From: Patescibacteria group bacterium
GTDB taxonomy: Bacteria; Patescibacteriota; 4484-211
Length of the DNA stretch: 38,867 nucleotides
Direction: 5' to 3'
Assembly: GCA_018824115.1 (NCBI GenBank)
Contig: JAHJGY010000008.1
Span: forward strand, 1 to 38,867
The translations under genes were made by a program, and so were the position numbers. This document shows positions 15,063 to 23,808 of this stretch, in pieces. The notes under the pieces were generated by a model. The model worked only from the letters and a program-made list of their open reading frames with translations. It was not told the DNA's origin and made no database searches. Positions within the stretch are counted from its first letter, which is position 1. Each line of letters opens with the position of its first letter.

Positions 15063-16511
15063 ATGGTTACTTATAAAATCTCTGTTCTCGTCATTCTTGA
15101 TAGTTGGAGTATTAATACCAAAACCCCGGTTTACTCCTCATTGAGTAAAAGGTACCCTGCATCAACTCTAGTTACTTCTGCAGAAACAGTTGGGTTACCC
15201 AAGGGACAAATATGCACCAGCGAGGCCTGTCATTACAACCTCGGATCTGGCTCCATTGTTCCGCAAGACATAACCAGGGTCGACCAGTCAATCACGGACG
15301 GCTCTTTCTTCCAGATTCCCACACTAGACAATCTTTGCGAATATGTAAAAAAACATAACTCGTCTGTACATCTTGTATCTTTACTTAGCGACTCACTCAC
15401 CAATGTTTCTCTCAACCATCTTTTCGCTACCCTCCAAAGCCTTAAAAATCACCGCCTGGAAAATGCCTATTTACACTTAATCACTGATGGCTGTGACACA
15501 CCGCCGACTTCGGCTCAAACTTACCTTACAAACATTTCCAACTTTATCAAGGAGAAGAATTTCGGCCAAATTAATTCCATAATTGGCCGCTTCTACGCTA
15601 TGGATAAAGACAGAAACTGGCTACGTACTCAACAAGCTTACGAACTTCTGGTTTCGGGTAAAGGCCGTCAATCCCCGAACCCACTTGACGCCATCTCGAA
15701 CGCCTACAAAAACAAGGAAACTGATGAATTTATCGCCCCAAGCATTATCTCATCACCCGATAGCCCATTCCAGCCCCTTTCCGATAACGACGGAATCATC
15801 TTCGTAAACTTCCGCGGTGAACTCATGTACCAACTTGTTTCAGCCCTCACCCAAATGACATTCCGATCATTTACTAGAGAAAACTTTCCCCATGACCTTT
15901 ATACTGTTACCATGCTTCCCTACACCCAAGAACTCCCTGTTACAGACACCTTGTTCCCCAGTATTCAAACAGACGAACCTCTCTCTAAAGTGATATCCGG
16001 CTCAGGCTTAGCTCAGTTACACTTATCCGAATCACTCACTTTCCGGCAAGTCACTCAGGTTTTCAACGGTGGGGCCGACAATCCGATTGAAGGAGAAGAT
16101 TGGATCGAAGTCCCATCACACAAAGCACCTGCTTTAAATCAACCACCAGAAATGCGCGCCCGGGAAGTAACTGAAATTCTAGTGGAAAGAATTCACTCGG
16201 ATAAATATAACTTTATTGTCGCCAATTACCCCAATAACAAGGTCCATCAAAAGGCGAAGATCATTATTGACCAGTGTTTAGGTAAAGTTGTACCCGCTGT
16301 TATCAGAGAAGGGGGTCTACTTCTTATCACTTCTTGCAGTGGAGGAGAAAATACACTGGTTCCGTTTCTTGCAGTTGCCAAAGACTTAGAAAATAACCAA
16401 CAAATTAAACTGCAAAATGGAATTATGGCCGATGTCGCGCCAAGTGTTCTAGCATCATTAGGTATTCATAAGCCAAATAACATGACCGGCAAAAACTTGC
16501 TTGGTGCTTGA
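15063..16511 (+). CDS. Degenerate phosphoglycerate mutase (iPGM) homologue
   Basis: The protein has 482 residues (iPGM ~510). The family layout is clear: VLVILDSW (family LDGWG), VGLPKGQICTSEACHYNLGSG (family GLPxGQMGNSEVGHxNIGAGR, catalytic Ser retained as Ser53), VSLLSDS, ITDGCDTPPTSA (family DGRDTPP), IGRFYAMDKDRNW, VFNGG and a C-terminal MTGKNLLG. Many catalytic or ligand motifs are altered: SDGGVHSH reads SDSLTNVS, NFRxDR reads NFRGEL, and the metal motif ADHGN reads SCSGG. Normal two-manganese catalysis therefore seems unlikely. It lies 4 nt after enolase, so it is co-expressed. Either a pseudoenzyme or a repurposed phosphatase-fold protein. Confidence 0.75.
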   Translation: MVTYKISVLVILDSWSINTKTPVYSSLSKRYPASTLVTSAETVGLPKGQICTSEACHYNLGSGSIVPQDITRVDQSITDGSFFQIPTLDNLCEYVKKHNSSVHLVSLLSDSLTNVSLNHLFATLQSLKNHRLENAYLHLITDGCDTPPTSAQTYLTNISNFIKEKNFGQINSIIGRFYAMDKDRNWLRTQQAYELLVSGKGRQSPNPLDAISNAYKNKETDEFIAPSIISSPDSPFQPLSDNDGIIFVNFRGELMYQLVSALTQMTFRSFTRENFPHDLYTVTMLPYTQELPVTDTLFPSIQTDEPLSKVISGSGLAQLHLSESLTFRQVTQVFNGGADNPIEGEDWIEVPSHKAPALNQPPEMRAREVTEILVERIHSDKYNFIVANYPNNKVHQKAKIIIDQCLGKVVPAVIREGGLLLITSCSGGENTLVPFLAVAKDLENNQQIKLQNGIMADVAPSVLASLGIHKPNNMTGKNLLGA

Positions 16512-16659
16512 ACCACAAAACGCAGACGTGTTAGAATGAAGAAATTATCCACCAGACCCCGCTCAGCGGGGCAGAGGCGAGTTTGCAGGAGCATCACTAA
16601 ACCCGCACATCACATTGGGTGCGGGGTTAATTCCCCCGAAGTGATATCGGGGTCATTGA
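16512..16659. repeat. Three palindromes before acetyl-CoA synthetase
   Basis: CCCCGCT-C-AGCGGGG (16557-16571, followed by CAGAGGCG), CCCGCAC/GTGCGGG (about 16602-16626) and CCCCGA/TCGGGG (16634-16652). The last is followed by TCATTGA and then the ATG, as in front of the phosphohexomutase gene. No SD is visible. Confidence 0.6.
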
Positions 16660-18390
16660 ATGAAAAATGAAGTAATAGAGAAAGACATTAAGAAGCTTTC
16701 AAAAGAACCAAACTTAAAAGATTACGCCGCTACCTACAAACTGTTCAACTGGAAGGCGGCTTATCAGCATATTGACTGGTTTCCAAAGGGTAAAATTAAT
16801 GCCGCTCACAACGCCATTGATCGAAATGCCAGAGGAGACCGGAAAAGTAAGGTTGCCTTATTCTGGGAAGGTTCGGACGGAGAAAAAAGAAAATACACCT
16901 TCTTAGAACTAATGGAACTGAGTAATAAGTTTGCTAATGTTCTTAAAACTCTTGGAATCGAGCGAGGTGATCGTGTTTTCTTTTTTTTACCGCGGATTCC
17001 CGAACTATACTACGGTTTCCTCGGCACCCTGAAGACCGGCGCAATTGCCGGCACTCTCTTCGCTGCCTTTGGCGAACAAGCCTTATTAGATAGACTGCAA
17101 AACAGCGCGGCTCGCATTCTAATCACCAATAAAGATCTAAAAGAGCGTGTCGACAAAGTAAAAGACAAACTCCCCCGCTTGGAAAAAATCATCCTTGTCG
17201 ACTCCGACAAAAACACGGACTACGTTCTCAGCTTAACCAAATTAATGGAGAAAGCTCCCGAGGATTACAAAGTAGCCCATATGGATCCCTCTGACCCTGC
17301 TTTCATGCTTTACACGTCTGGTACAACAGGTAAGCCCAAAGGCGTCATTCACCAGCACCTAGCTATCCTCCATGAACATATGAGCGCAAAATGGGTGTTG
17401 GACCTACGAGAAGATGACATCTACTGGTGTACCGCTGATCCGGGCTGGGTAACTGGAATCGCTTACGAAATTTTGGGTACTTGGTCGAATGGTGCAGCAA
17501 CCCTTGTCTACGAAGGTCGTTTTGACCCAGAAAAATGGTACGATCTTCTTCAAGAGTACGATGTTACTGTTTGGTACACAGCCCCTACCGCAGTACGATT
17601 ACTGATGGCAGCTGGGAATGATCTGCCTGAAAAGTACGACCTTCATCAACTACGGCATATCTGCAGTGTAGGTGAACCTCTAAACCCAGAAGGAGTAAAG
17701 TGGGGTAAAAAAGTCTTTGGCATTCCATTCCACGATACCTGGTGGCAAACCGAAACTGGGGGCATTTTAATCGCTAATTATCCATGCATGGACGTTAAAC
17801 CCGGTTCTATGGGCAAACCCATCCCGGGAGTCGTGGCCGCTATAGTCAATGACAAAGGTAAAGTTTTGCCCCCCAACAACGAAGGTAACTTGGCAATTAA
17901 ACCCGGCTGGCCTTCGATGATGCAACAAATCTGGCGACGCCCGCAAAAATACGAAAGTTATTTTGTCGGTGGCTGGTATATCTCTGGTGACCGTGCCCTG
18001 CAAGATAAGGATGGATATTTCTGGTTTATTGGCCGCGCTGATGATGTTATTAAAACAGCTGGGGAGCGAGTAGGCCCGTTCGAAGTAGAATCGGCTCTTA
18101 TAGAACACCCCTCTATTGTTGAGGCCGGAGTTATTGGTAAACCAGACCCCTTACGGGGTGAAATTATTAAAGCGTTTGTGATCTTGAAACCAGGAGAAAA
18201 GGGGAGTGATAAACTTCTGGAAGATATCCAAAAATACGTGAAAAAACATCTCGCTGGCTACGCATACCCCCGCGAAATTGAGTTTGTCGAGACTTTACCA
18301 AAAACCAGAAGCGGGAAAATTGTCAGAAGATTCCTGAAAGCGCAGGAAATGGGATTACCGATAGGGGATACATCAACATTGGAGGAATAA
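16660..18390 (+). CDS. acs: Acetyl-CoA synthetase (AMP-forming)
   Basis: The protein has 576 residues, the length of the shorter AcsA-type enzymes rather than the ~650 of Acs. It activates acetate to acetyl-AMP and then acetyl-CoA. Motifs of the ANL superfamily are LYTSGTTGKPKGV (~residue 216), WWQTETGG, SGDRALQDKDGYFWFIGRADD, TAGERVGPFEVES (usually TAGYRIGPFEVES) and the catalytic Lys in TRSGKIVRR. The Trp in WWQTE supports a small acyl substrate. In this genome it would link acetate to central metabolism alongside PEP synthase. Another short-chain acid as substrate is possible. Confidence 0.9.
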   Translation: MKNEVIEKDIKKLSKEPNLKDYAATYKLFNWKAAYQHIDWFPKGKINAAHNAIDRNARGDRKSKVALFWEGSDGEKRKYTFLELMELSNKFANVLKTLGIERGDRVFFFLPRIPELYYGFLGTLKTGAIAGTLFAAFGEQALLDRLQNSAARILITNKDLKERVDKVKDKLPRLEKIILVDSDKNTDYVLSLTKLMEKAPEDYKVAHMDPSDPAFMLYTSGTTGKPKGVIHQHLAILHEHMSAKWVLDLREDDIYWCTADPGWVTGIAYEILGTWSNGAATLVYEGRFDPEKWYDLLQEYDVTVWYTAPTAVRLLMAAGNDLPEKYDLHQLRHICSVGEPLNPEGVKWGKKVFGIPFHDTWWQTETGGILIANYPCMDVKPGSMGKPIPGVVAAIVNDKGKVLPPNNEGNLAIKPGWPSMMQQIWRRPQKYESYFVGGWYISGDRALQDKDGYFWFIGRADDVIKTAGERVGPFEVESALIEHPSIVEAGVIGKPDPLRGEIIKAFVILKPGEKGSDKLLEDIQKYVKKHLAGYAYPREIEFVETLPKTRSGKIVRRFLKAQEMGLPIGDTSTLEE

Positions 18391-18487
18391 GAAGCAAGCC
18401 CTAGAGCCCTAGAGCCCTCAATCCTCAACTTTAAGATTTGAAGTGTGGGTTTGCATTTGGGCATTGGAATTTGATATTTACTCAACT
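18391..18487 (+). promoter_or_regulatory. Gap with CCCTAGAG tandem and extended -10 for dedA-like gene
   Basis: The unit CCCTAGAG is repeated about 2.5 times near 18399-18420. TGATATTTA lies 7 nt before the ATG at 18488, consistent with a leaderless transcript. The upstream extension of the ORF to 18443 is therefore not used. Confidence 0.4.
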
Positions 18488-19132
18488 ATGTTAGCCTCGC
18501 TACTTTCTTCTCTTTCTCAATTCGCCTTAGATATTATCTCCTCTCTAGGTTACGGGGGTATCGTCGCCGTCATGGCCATTGAGAACGTGTTTCCACCAAT
18601 ACCCTCCGAGGTGGTAATGCCTTTTGCCGGCTATTTAGTCGCCCAGGGGCAATTTAATTTGGTTATAGCTATCTTGATGGGGACCCTGGGTTCAGTTATC
18701 GGCGCCATCTTCTGGTATCTTTTTGGTCTTTGGGGTAACGAATTAATCATTAGGAACTTCTTCCGAAAATTCGGTAAATATCTCTTTGTCTCGGAAAACG
18801 ATCTTGATAAGTCCTTAGAATACTTCAAGGGGCGGGGAGAATTGATTATATTCACTGGCCGCCTTATTCCAATCATTCGCAGCCTTATTTCCATTCCCGC
18901 CGGGTTAGCTAAAATGAGCTGGAGTAAATTTCTATTATTCACCACTCTGGGCACCAGCATCTGGACAGTTATTCTGACAATAGCTGGAAAAATCCTTGGC
19001 GAAAACTGGGAAATAGTCGGGGGATGGCTAAAAAAGTATGAATACTTTGTCCTCACTGTCCTAACAATCGCTGGCCTCTTATTAATCTACACCAAATACC
19101 GAACTTCCCGAAAGGACAATTTGCCTTCCTAA
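18488..19132 (+). CDS. DedA/SNARE-associated family membrane protein
   Basis: The protein has 214 residues from ATG 18488. Four to six hydrophobic segments are visible. The DedA signature is present: ENVFPPIPSEVVMPFAGYLV with its membrane-embedded Glu near residue 40, then the GRLIPIIRSLISIPAGLAKMS segment carrying the conserved Arg pair and Gly/Pro. DedA proteins are inner-membrane lipid transporters linked to proton-motive force and envelope stress; several flip undecaprenyl phosphate or phosphatidylethanolamine. Which lipid is moved here cannot be told. Convergent with the tRNA nucleotidyltransferase gene. Confidence 0.88.
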   Translation: MLASLLSSLSQFALDIISSLGYGGIVAVMAIENVFPPIPSEVVMPFAGYLVAQGQFNLVIAILMGTLGSVIGAIFWYLFGLWGNELIIRNFFRKFGKYLFVSENDLDKSLEYFKGRGELIIFTGRLIPIIRSLISIPAGLAKMSWSKFLLFTTLGTSIWTVILTIAGKILGENWEIVGGWLKKYEYFVLTVLTIAGLLLIYTKYRTSRKDNLPS

Positions 19133-19148
19133 CAACCCCACCCAGGGC

Positions 19149-20903
19149 TTAGCTCTGGACCCGTTCTTCCTGAAGCCATTTCTGCATTAAACTTTTTTCC
19201 GGGTTATTTCCGTGTTCCTCGAAATAATCATACCACCGGTCTTCCAGTCTTCCCAACAATTCGCCTACCTGCGGCCCTTCTGGCACCCCGGCTTGCATAA
19301 CATCATGTCCAGAAATGGGCATCCGGTCACCGCCCGACTCCCTCATCGCCATCTTGACAGCCACATGCTTCTCCACTGCCGCTAACAAACCCTCTATCTG
19401 CTTAACATTATCCTTTGATTGGGACGGGAAATTTCCTAACCGATCCACAATTCCCAACATAACTAAAGTCGGAAAGGACTCATTGTTATAAAGTTCATCC
19501 TTTTTCCGCAATCCCATCTGGGCAAACTCCCTAACCCGAACATGCTGCTCCACAACCCAACTCAAACTGTCACGCTCCTGATTTTTCATTCGCAATCCCT
19601 CGGCCACCCGATAAGCATCCCTGGCCGAGACTTCGGCATGGCCGGTAAAAACTATCTTTTCTCCTTTTTTCTTGCGCGTCACTGCCTTGCCAGTATCATG
19701 AAGCAATACACTCCAAGGCATTTCGTAACCTAAAAGATCAAGCACCTGCTGATACCGCCGGCCCCGGCTCTCCACTGCCAACGGTATTTCCGCTAAATCC
19801 TCCACTACTTTCCCAAAATGGGGAAATCTTTCTTCGTCCTTGCTTAAAACACTACACAACCGCTCGAAATGTTGTAAAAGGGGAGCAGATTGCAGAGCCC
19901 GCAATGCCTCCAGGGTGTGACGATAAACATTACCCTCTTGGTGATAAGACAGCCCCGGGACATGATCTGCCTCTTTGAGATCTACAAAAGATCTTCCTTC
20001 CAGATACTCTGGTTTAACCACCTGATCCATTAATCCTAACCGGGCCAGATTATTTATTGACGAAAAGAGACGAGGTTCACGAAAAATCGTTTCCATTTCC
20101 TTACGAACCCGCTCACGGGAAACCCGCTCCAAGGCTGAAGCATTTTCCCCAATAACCTCTCTGATCTCACGAGAATACGTCATTTGGTAACGTGATAAAA
20201 ATCTCACATAACGCAGCATCCGTACTGGATCCTCGGCAAATCGCTCTCGTGCATCTCCCACTGGCCGCAATATTCCGTCCCGGATATCCTCCACGCCACC
20301 AAAATAGTCAACTAGCTCCCTCTTAAGTGGGTTAAAATACATGGCGTTGATAGTAAAATCACGCCGGGAGGCATCTTCGCGCAGGGAAGTGCTATGCCAG
20401 ACCTCTTCGGGATGATGTCCAATTGAACCTTTTTCGCCGCGGAAGGAGGTAATCTCGAACTCGATACACCGATCTCCGTCCACGGGATATCTTATCCTGT
20501 GTGTTTGATATTTCTGTTCGTTAACCAAATTTCCCCCTACTGATAAATCGCGAATTCCCTTGCCCTTCAGAAATTCATTTACCTGATCCCAGCTAAGCGG
20601 GGTGGCAATATCCACATCTTTTGGTCCGAACCCACGGTCCGTCAGATTATGAAACATCAAATCCCTCGGATACCCTCCGACAAAAAAGACAGCCGATTCT
20701 TCCCCTCCAACCCAGCCTTTCTGCCATGCGAATTCGGTCATCTCTTCGACCAACTTAACTGCAGTCAACTCCAGTTCACTCTGCGGCGTCCAATCTTCAA
20801 AATCATAAATTTTCGCCCCAGCTCTTTCTGTATATGGTAGAATCAACGCCTGTTCCTCACACGGCTGCCCAGTGTGTTTGAGAATTAAAGATTCACCCTT
20901 CAT
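19149..20903 (-). CDS. cca: tRNA nucleotidyltransferase (CCA-adding type) with HD domain
   Basis: About 584 residues from ATG 20903 (the track uses the GTG one codon earlier). Class II nucleotidyltransferase features: GGYPRDLMF, the metal-binding DVDIAT, RRDFTINAMYF, and DPVRMLRYVRF. After ~residue 330 an HD phosphohydrolase domain follows (LLHDTGKAV, FTGHAEVSARD), as in many bacterial Cca proteins. The N-terminal ~60 residues are an extension before the catalytic core. All three intact tRNA genes here encode CCA, so it more likely repairs ends than builds them; poly(A) polymerase activity is the alternative. TATACT lies 7 nt before the ATG, so it is probably leaderless. Confidence 0.85.
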   Translation of the reverse strand: MKGESLILKHTGQPCEEQALILPYTERAGAKIYDFEDWTPQSELELTAVKLVEEMTEFAWQKGWVGGEESAVFFVGGYPRDLMFHNLTDRGFGPKDVDIATPLSWDQVNEFLKGKGIRDLSVGGNLVNEQKYQTHRIRYPVDGDRCIEFEITSFRGEKGSIGHHPEEVWHSTSLREDASRRDFTINAMYFNPLKRELVDYFGGVEDIRDGILRPVGDARERFAEDPVRMLRYVRFLSRYQMTYSREIREVIGENASALERVSRERVRKEMETIFREPRLFSSINNLARLGLMDQVVKPEYLEGRSFVDLKEADHVPGLSYHQEGNVYRHTLEALRALQSAPLLQHFERLCSVLSKDEERFPHFGKVVEDLAEIPLAVESRGRRYQQVLDLLGYEMPWSVLLHDTGKAVTRKKKGEKIVFTGHAEVSARDAYRVAEGLRMKNQERDSLSWVVEQHVRVREFAQMGLRKKDELYNNESFPTLVMLGIVDRLGNFPSQSKDNVKQIEGLLAAVEKHVAVKMAMRESGGDRMPISGHDVMQAGVPEGPQVGELLGRLEDRWYDYFEEHGNNPEKSLMQKWLQEERVQS

Positions 20904-20965
20904 CACCTAAAGTATACTTTGAATCAGGTCCCTCTTCAATATCGGTGATAGAATAAAATTGCATT

Positions 20966-23044
20966 ATGCCCAAATTTAAGCTTGTCTCCGATTTCTCCCC
21001 AACCGGAGACCAACCACAAGCAATAGAACAACTCACGCAAGGAACAAAAACCGGATTAAAACACCAAGTTTTACTTGGAACGACTGGCAGTGGGAAAACA
21101 TTTACTATCGCCAACGTGATCCAAAATATTCAGAAACCAGTGCTCGTGATCTCACACAATAAAACCCTGGCAGCCCAACTTTATCAAGAATACCGGGATT
21201 TCTTCCCGGAAAATGCAGTTGAGTACTTTGTATCCTACTACGATTATTATCAGCCCGAAGCATACATCCCTCAAACTGATACCTATATATCCAAAGACGC
21301 TAATATTAATGAATTCATTGACAAATTACGTCTTTCGACCACAACTTCTCTAATGACACGCAACGATGTGATAGTTATTGCCTCCGTGTCCTGCATCTAC
21401 AATTTAGGGTCGCCAATCGAGTATGCAGCCCGTATTATCGAAATCGCCCAAGGAATGAAACTACGCCGCGAAGATATTATTAAACGTCTGACCAACCTCC
21501 ATTATCAACGAAATGATTACGACTTCCGACGCGCTACTTTCCGCACTCGAGGTAACGTTCTAGATATTTGGCCCGCTTACGCAGATTTCGCTCTACGACT
21601 AGAAATAATGGAAAACAAACTGCTCAATCTCAGCAAGTTTGATCCGCTGACCGGGCAAACTATCGAGAACTTGAAAACTTCCAGCATTTACCCAGCCAAG
21701 CATTATTTAACTGCTGACGAACGTCGGGAAACGGCTATTCTGAATATCCGAACTGATCTTACTAAAAGAGTCAGTAAGCTCCGAAAAGAGAACCGGGAAC
21801 TGGAGGCTTACCGACTAGAACAGCGAACTAACTATGACCTCGAATTAATTTCCGAAATTGGTTATTGTACTGGTATCGAAAACTATTCACGTTACTTTGA
21901 CGGGAGAACGCCCGGAGAGCCACCTTATACCCTTTTGAACTTCTTCACTGCTGAACACAAGGACTTTCTTGTTATCATCGATGAATCTCACATGACCATT
22001 CCACAAGTTAGAGGCATGTATCTGGGAGATAAAGCGCGAAAAGAAACGTTGATTGATTACGGGTTTCGATTACCGTCAGCTCTAGACAACCGACCACTAC
22101 AATTTGAAGAATTTTTAAAACATGTTCCTCAAATCATCCATACAACTGCCACCCCCGGCGAATGGGAGATTGAACAATCTCGTAATAGCGCACTTCAATG
22201 CGCTATTAAAAACCACGCGACTAAACCGGATTCTAAAAATTCGCGACCTAAAGTTCGCTACTACAAACAAACTACCGGCATAGTAGAGCAACTTATCCGA
22301 CCAACAGGCCTACTTGATCCAAAAATTGAAGTGCGCGGAACCAAAACTCAAATAGAGAACCTCGTTGATGAAATCATACAAACCACCAAATCCAGTGAAC
22401 GAACGCTTGTAACTACTCTCACGAAACGGTTAGCAGAAGATCTTTCTCATTATCTGGTGGAGCAAGGAGTAAAAGCCTGTTACTTACACTCGGACATAGA
22501 CACTCTAGATCGAAGCGATATTCTTGAAGATCTTAGAAAAGGCAAGTACGACGTCATTGTAGGAATCAACCTCTTACGGGAAGGCCTAGATCTCCCCGAG
22601 GTTTCATTGGTCGCTATTCTAGATGCCGACAAAGAAGGCTTTCTACGATCACCAACCTCACTAATCCAAGTAATGGGCCGCGCCGCCAGACATGTGAATG
22701 GTAGAGTAATCATGTATGCTGACTCCGTCACAAACTCGATGCAAATAGCCATTGATGAAGTTCGCCGACGCCGCAAAATACAGGATGACTACAATAGGGA
22801 ACATAACATCGTACCGCAGACAATTATAAAACCTATTCGGGAGAAGTTAATAAAACGTGATCCTTCGACAAGCTCAGGGCAAAACCCGACGGCGGTTTCA
22901 GACGAAACATTAGCAGCATTCCTCCTGAAAGACAAAGAGGCCGCCGTTGTTGAACTAGAACAACAAATGCTCGACGCGGCTCGCAACCTAGAGTTCGAAA
23001 AAGCAGCCTTCCTGAGAGACAAAATTCAATCCTTTGACCATTAG
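20966..23044 (+). CDS. uvrB: Excinuclease ABC subunit UvrB
   Basis: The protein has 692 residues. It verifies damage in nucleotide excision repair and hands the site to UvrC. Visible parts are Walker A GTTGSGKTFT, the beta-hairpin YYDYYQPEAYIPQTDTYI, helicase motifs IIDESHMTIPQVRGMY and TATPGEWE, motif V/VI VGINLLREGLDLPEV and QVMGRAARH, and the C-terminal UVR domain (LEQQMLDAARNLEFEKAAFLRDKI). In the linker before the UVR domain there is an inserted peptide DPSTSSGQ from a dispersed palindromic repeat. A divergent promoter region is shared with cca. No uvrA or uvrC in the window. Confidence 0.96.
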   Translation: MPKFKLVSDFSPTGDQPQAIEQLTQGTKTGLKHQVLLGTTGSGKTFTIANVIQNIQKPVLVISHNKTLAAQLYQEYRDFFPENAVEYFVSYYDYYQPEAYIPQTDTYISKDANINEFIDKLRLSTTTSLMTRNDVIVIASVSCIYNLGSPIEYAARIIEIAQGMKLRREDIIKRLTNLHYQRNDYDFRRATFRTRGNVLDIWPAYADFALRLEIMENKLLNLSKFDPLTGQTIENLKTSSIYPAKHYLTADERRETAILNIRTDLTKRVSKLRKENRELEAYRLEQRTNYDLELISEIGYCTGIENYSRYFDGRTPGEPPYTLLNFFTAEHKDFLVIIDESHMTIPQVRGMYLGDKARKETLIDYGFRLPSALDNRPLQFEEFLKHVPQIIHTTATPGEWEIEQSRNSALQCAIKNHATKPDSKNSRPKVRYYKQTTGIVEQLIRPTGLLDPKIEVRGTKTQIENLVDEIIQTTKSSERTLVTTLTKRLAEDLSHYLVEQGVKACYLHSDIDTLDRSDILEDLRKGKYDVIVGINLLREGLDLPEVSLVAILDADKEGFLRSPTSLIQVMGRAARHVNGRVIMYADSVTNSMQIAIDEVRRRRKIQDDYNREHNIVPQTIIKPIREKLIKRDPSTSSGQNPTAVSDETLAAFLLKDKEAAVVELEQQMLDAARNLEFEKAAFLRDKIQSFDH
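22861..22881 (+). repeat. CTTCGACAAGCTCAGG-type repeat inside uvrB
   Basis: CCTTCGACAAGCTCAGGG encodes PSTSSGQ in frame within the flexible linker of UvrB. The same type of short repeat is known to be scattered through genomes of several uncultivated bacteria, often read as FDKLRTG or PELVEG in other frames. Confidence 0.6.
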
Positions 23045-23081
23045 GAATCCCTGTGCTACACTAGGAAAGAATTTCACCTGC

Positions 23082-23483
23082 ATGAAAAAGCTCATTGTAA
23101 GAACAATTGTCAACGCTATTGCCGTCGCCGCAGCAGCTAGGCTTGTTCCAGGAATAAACTACTCTGGTGGAATTATCGGTCTTTTAGCAATAACTCTCTT
23201 CTTTGGAGTAATAAATCTCTCAGTTAAACCAATCATTTCCTTTTTCGCTTTACCAATTAAACTTATAACCTTAGGCCTATTCAGCTTTGCCATTAACGGA
23301 GCAATGCTTTATCTTACAGCCTTCCTGCTAGGGAACTTTATTATTGAAGGATTCTGGTTTGTGGGAATTGAGTTAGGTCCCATAATTATTAACCCATTTT
23401 TCATCCCTGCTTGGGGAACCGCTCTGATCGGAGCTGTTTTTATTAGCCTAATCTCATCATTCTTGAACTGGCTTATAGAGTAA
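23082..23483 (+). CDS. YvlD/phage-holin-4-type small membrane protein
   Basis: The protein has 133 residues from ATG 23082; the track start at 23034 overlaps uvrB. Four hydrophobic segments: LIVRTIVNAIAVAAAARLVPG, IIGLLAITLFFGVIN, LITLGLFSFAINGAMLYL, and WGTALIGAVFISLISSFL. This order with the polar VINLSVKPII bridge is the PF04020 pattern (YvlD, often called phage holin family although not phage-borne). The function of the family is unclear; it is linked to envelope stress in Bacillus. TGCTACACT about 20 nt upstream may be its promoter. Confidence 0.75.
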   Translation: MKKLIVRTIVNAIAVAAAARLVPGINYSGGIIGLLAITLFFGVINLSVKPIISFFALPIKLITLGLFSFAINGAMLYLTAFLLGNFIIEGFWFVGIELGPIIINPFFIPAWGTALIGAVFISLISSFLNWLIE

Positions 23484-23577
23484 ATCTAAATTTCCGGACT
23501 TTCAATTTTCGAATTTTCAAAAATAAGATCTTTCCTTTATTTGTAAATTGGACCTGGAAATTGTAAAATTAACTACT

Positions 23578-23802
23578 ATGTCTTGGCTATTAATCCTACA
23601 AATATCTCATATCATCTTCTCAATTCTCTTAATTGTCTTGGTCCTGCTCCAAGCACCAGAGAAAGGGCTGTCCGGTCTTTTTGGGGGTGGTGGAGAAATT
23701 TTCCACACCAAACGCGGCGCCGAGAAGCTGTTTTTTATTCTAACCATTGTTATTACGACCCTATTCGGTATTACCTCCATTCTTAATTTTTTTCTTACCT
23801 AA
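23578..23802 (+). CDS. secG: Preprotein translocase subunit SecG
   Basis: The protein has 74 residues from ATG 23578, normal for SecG, the small third subunit of the SecYEG channel. Two hydrophobic helices flank the conserved loop: IIFSILLIVLVLLQAPEKGLSG, then FGGGGEIFHTKRGAEKLFF, then the second helix. The typical Q-x(6)-GLS-xxFGG pattern is visible. The track's earlier TTG start at 23548 is rejected because TAAAAT lies 8 nt before the ATG (leaderless). The peptide-binding protein gene starts 6 nt after the stop. Confidence 0.88.
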   Translation: MSWLLILQISHIIFSILLIVLVLLQAPEKGLSGLFGGGGEIFHTKRGAEKLFFILTIVITTLFGITSILNFFLT

Positions 23803-23808
23803 ATTCCG

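Noticed and set aside
18399-18420. Tandem CCCTAGAG as a CRISPR or VNTR array
   Set aside because: Only about 2.5 units and no spacers; too short to be either.
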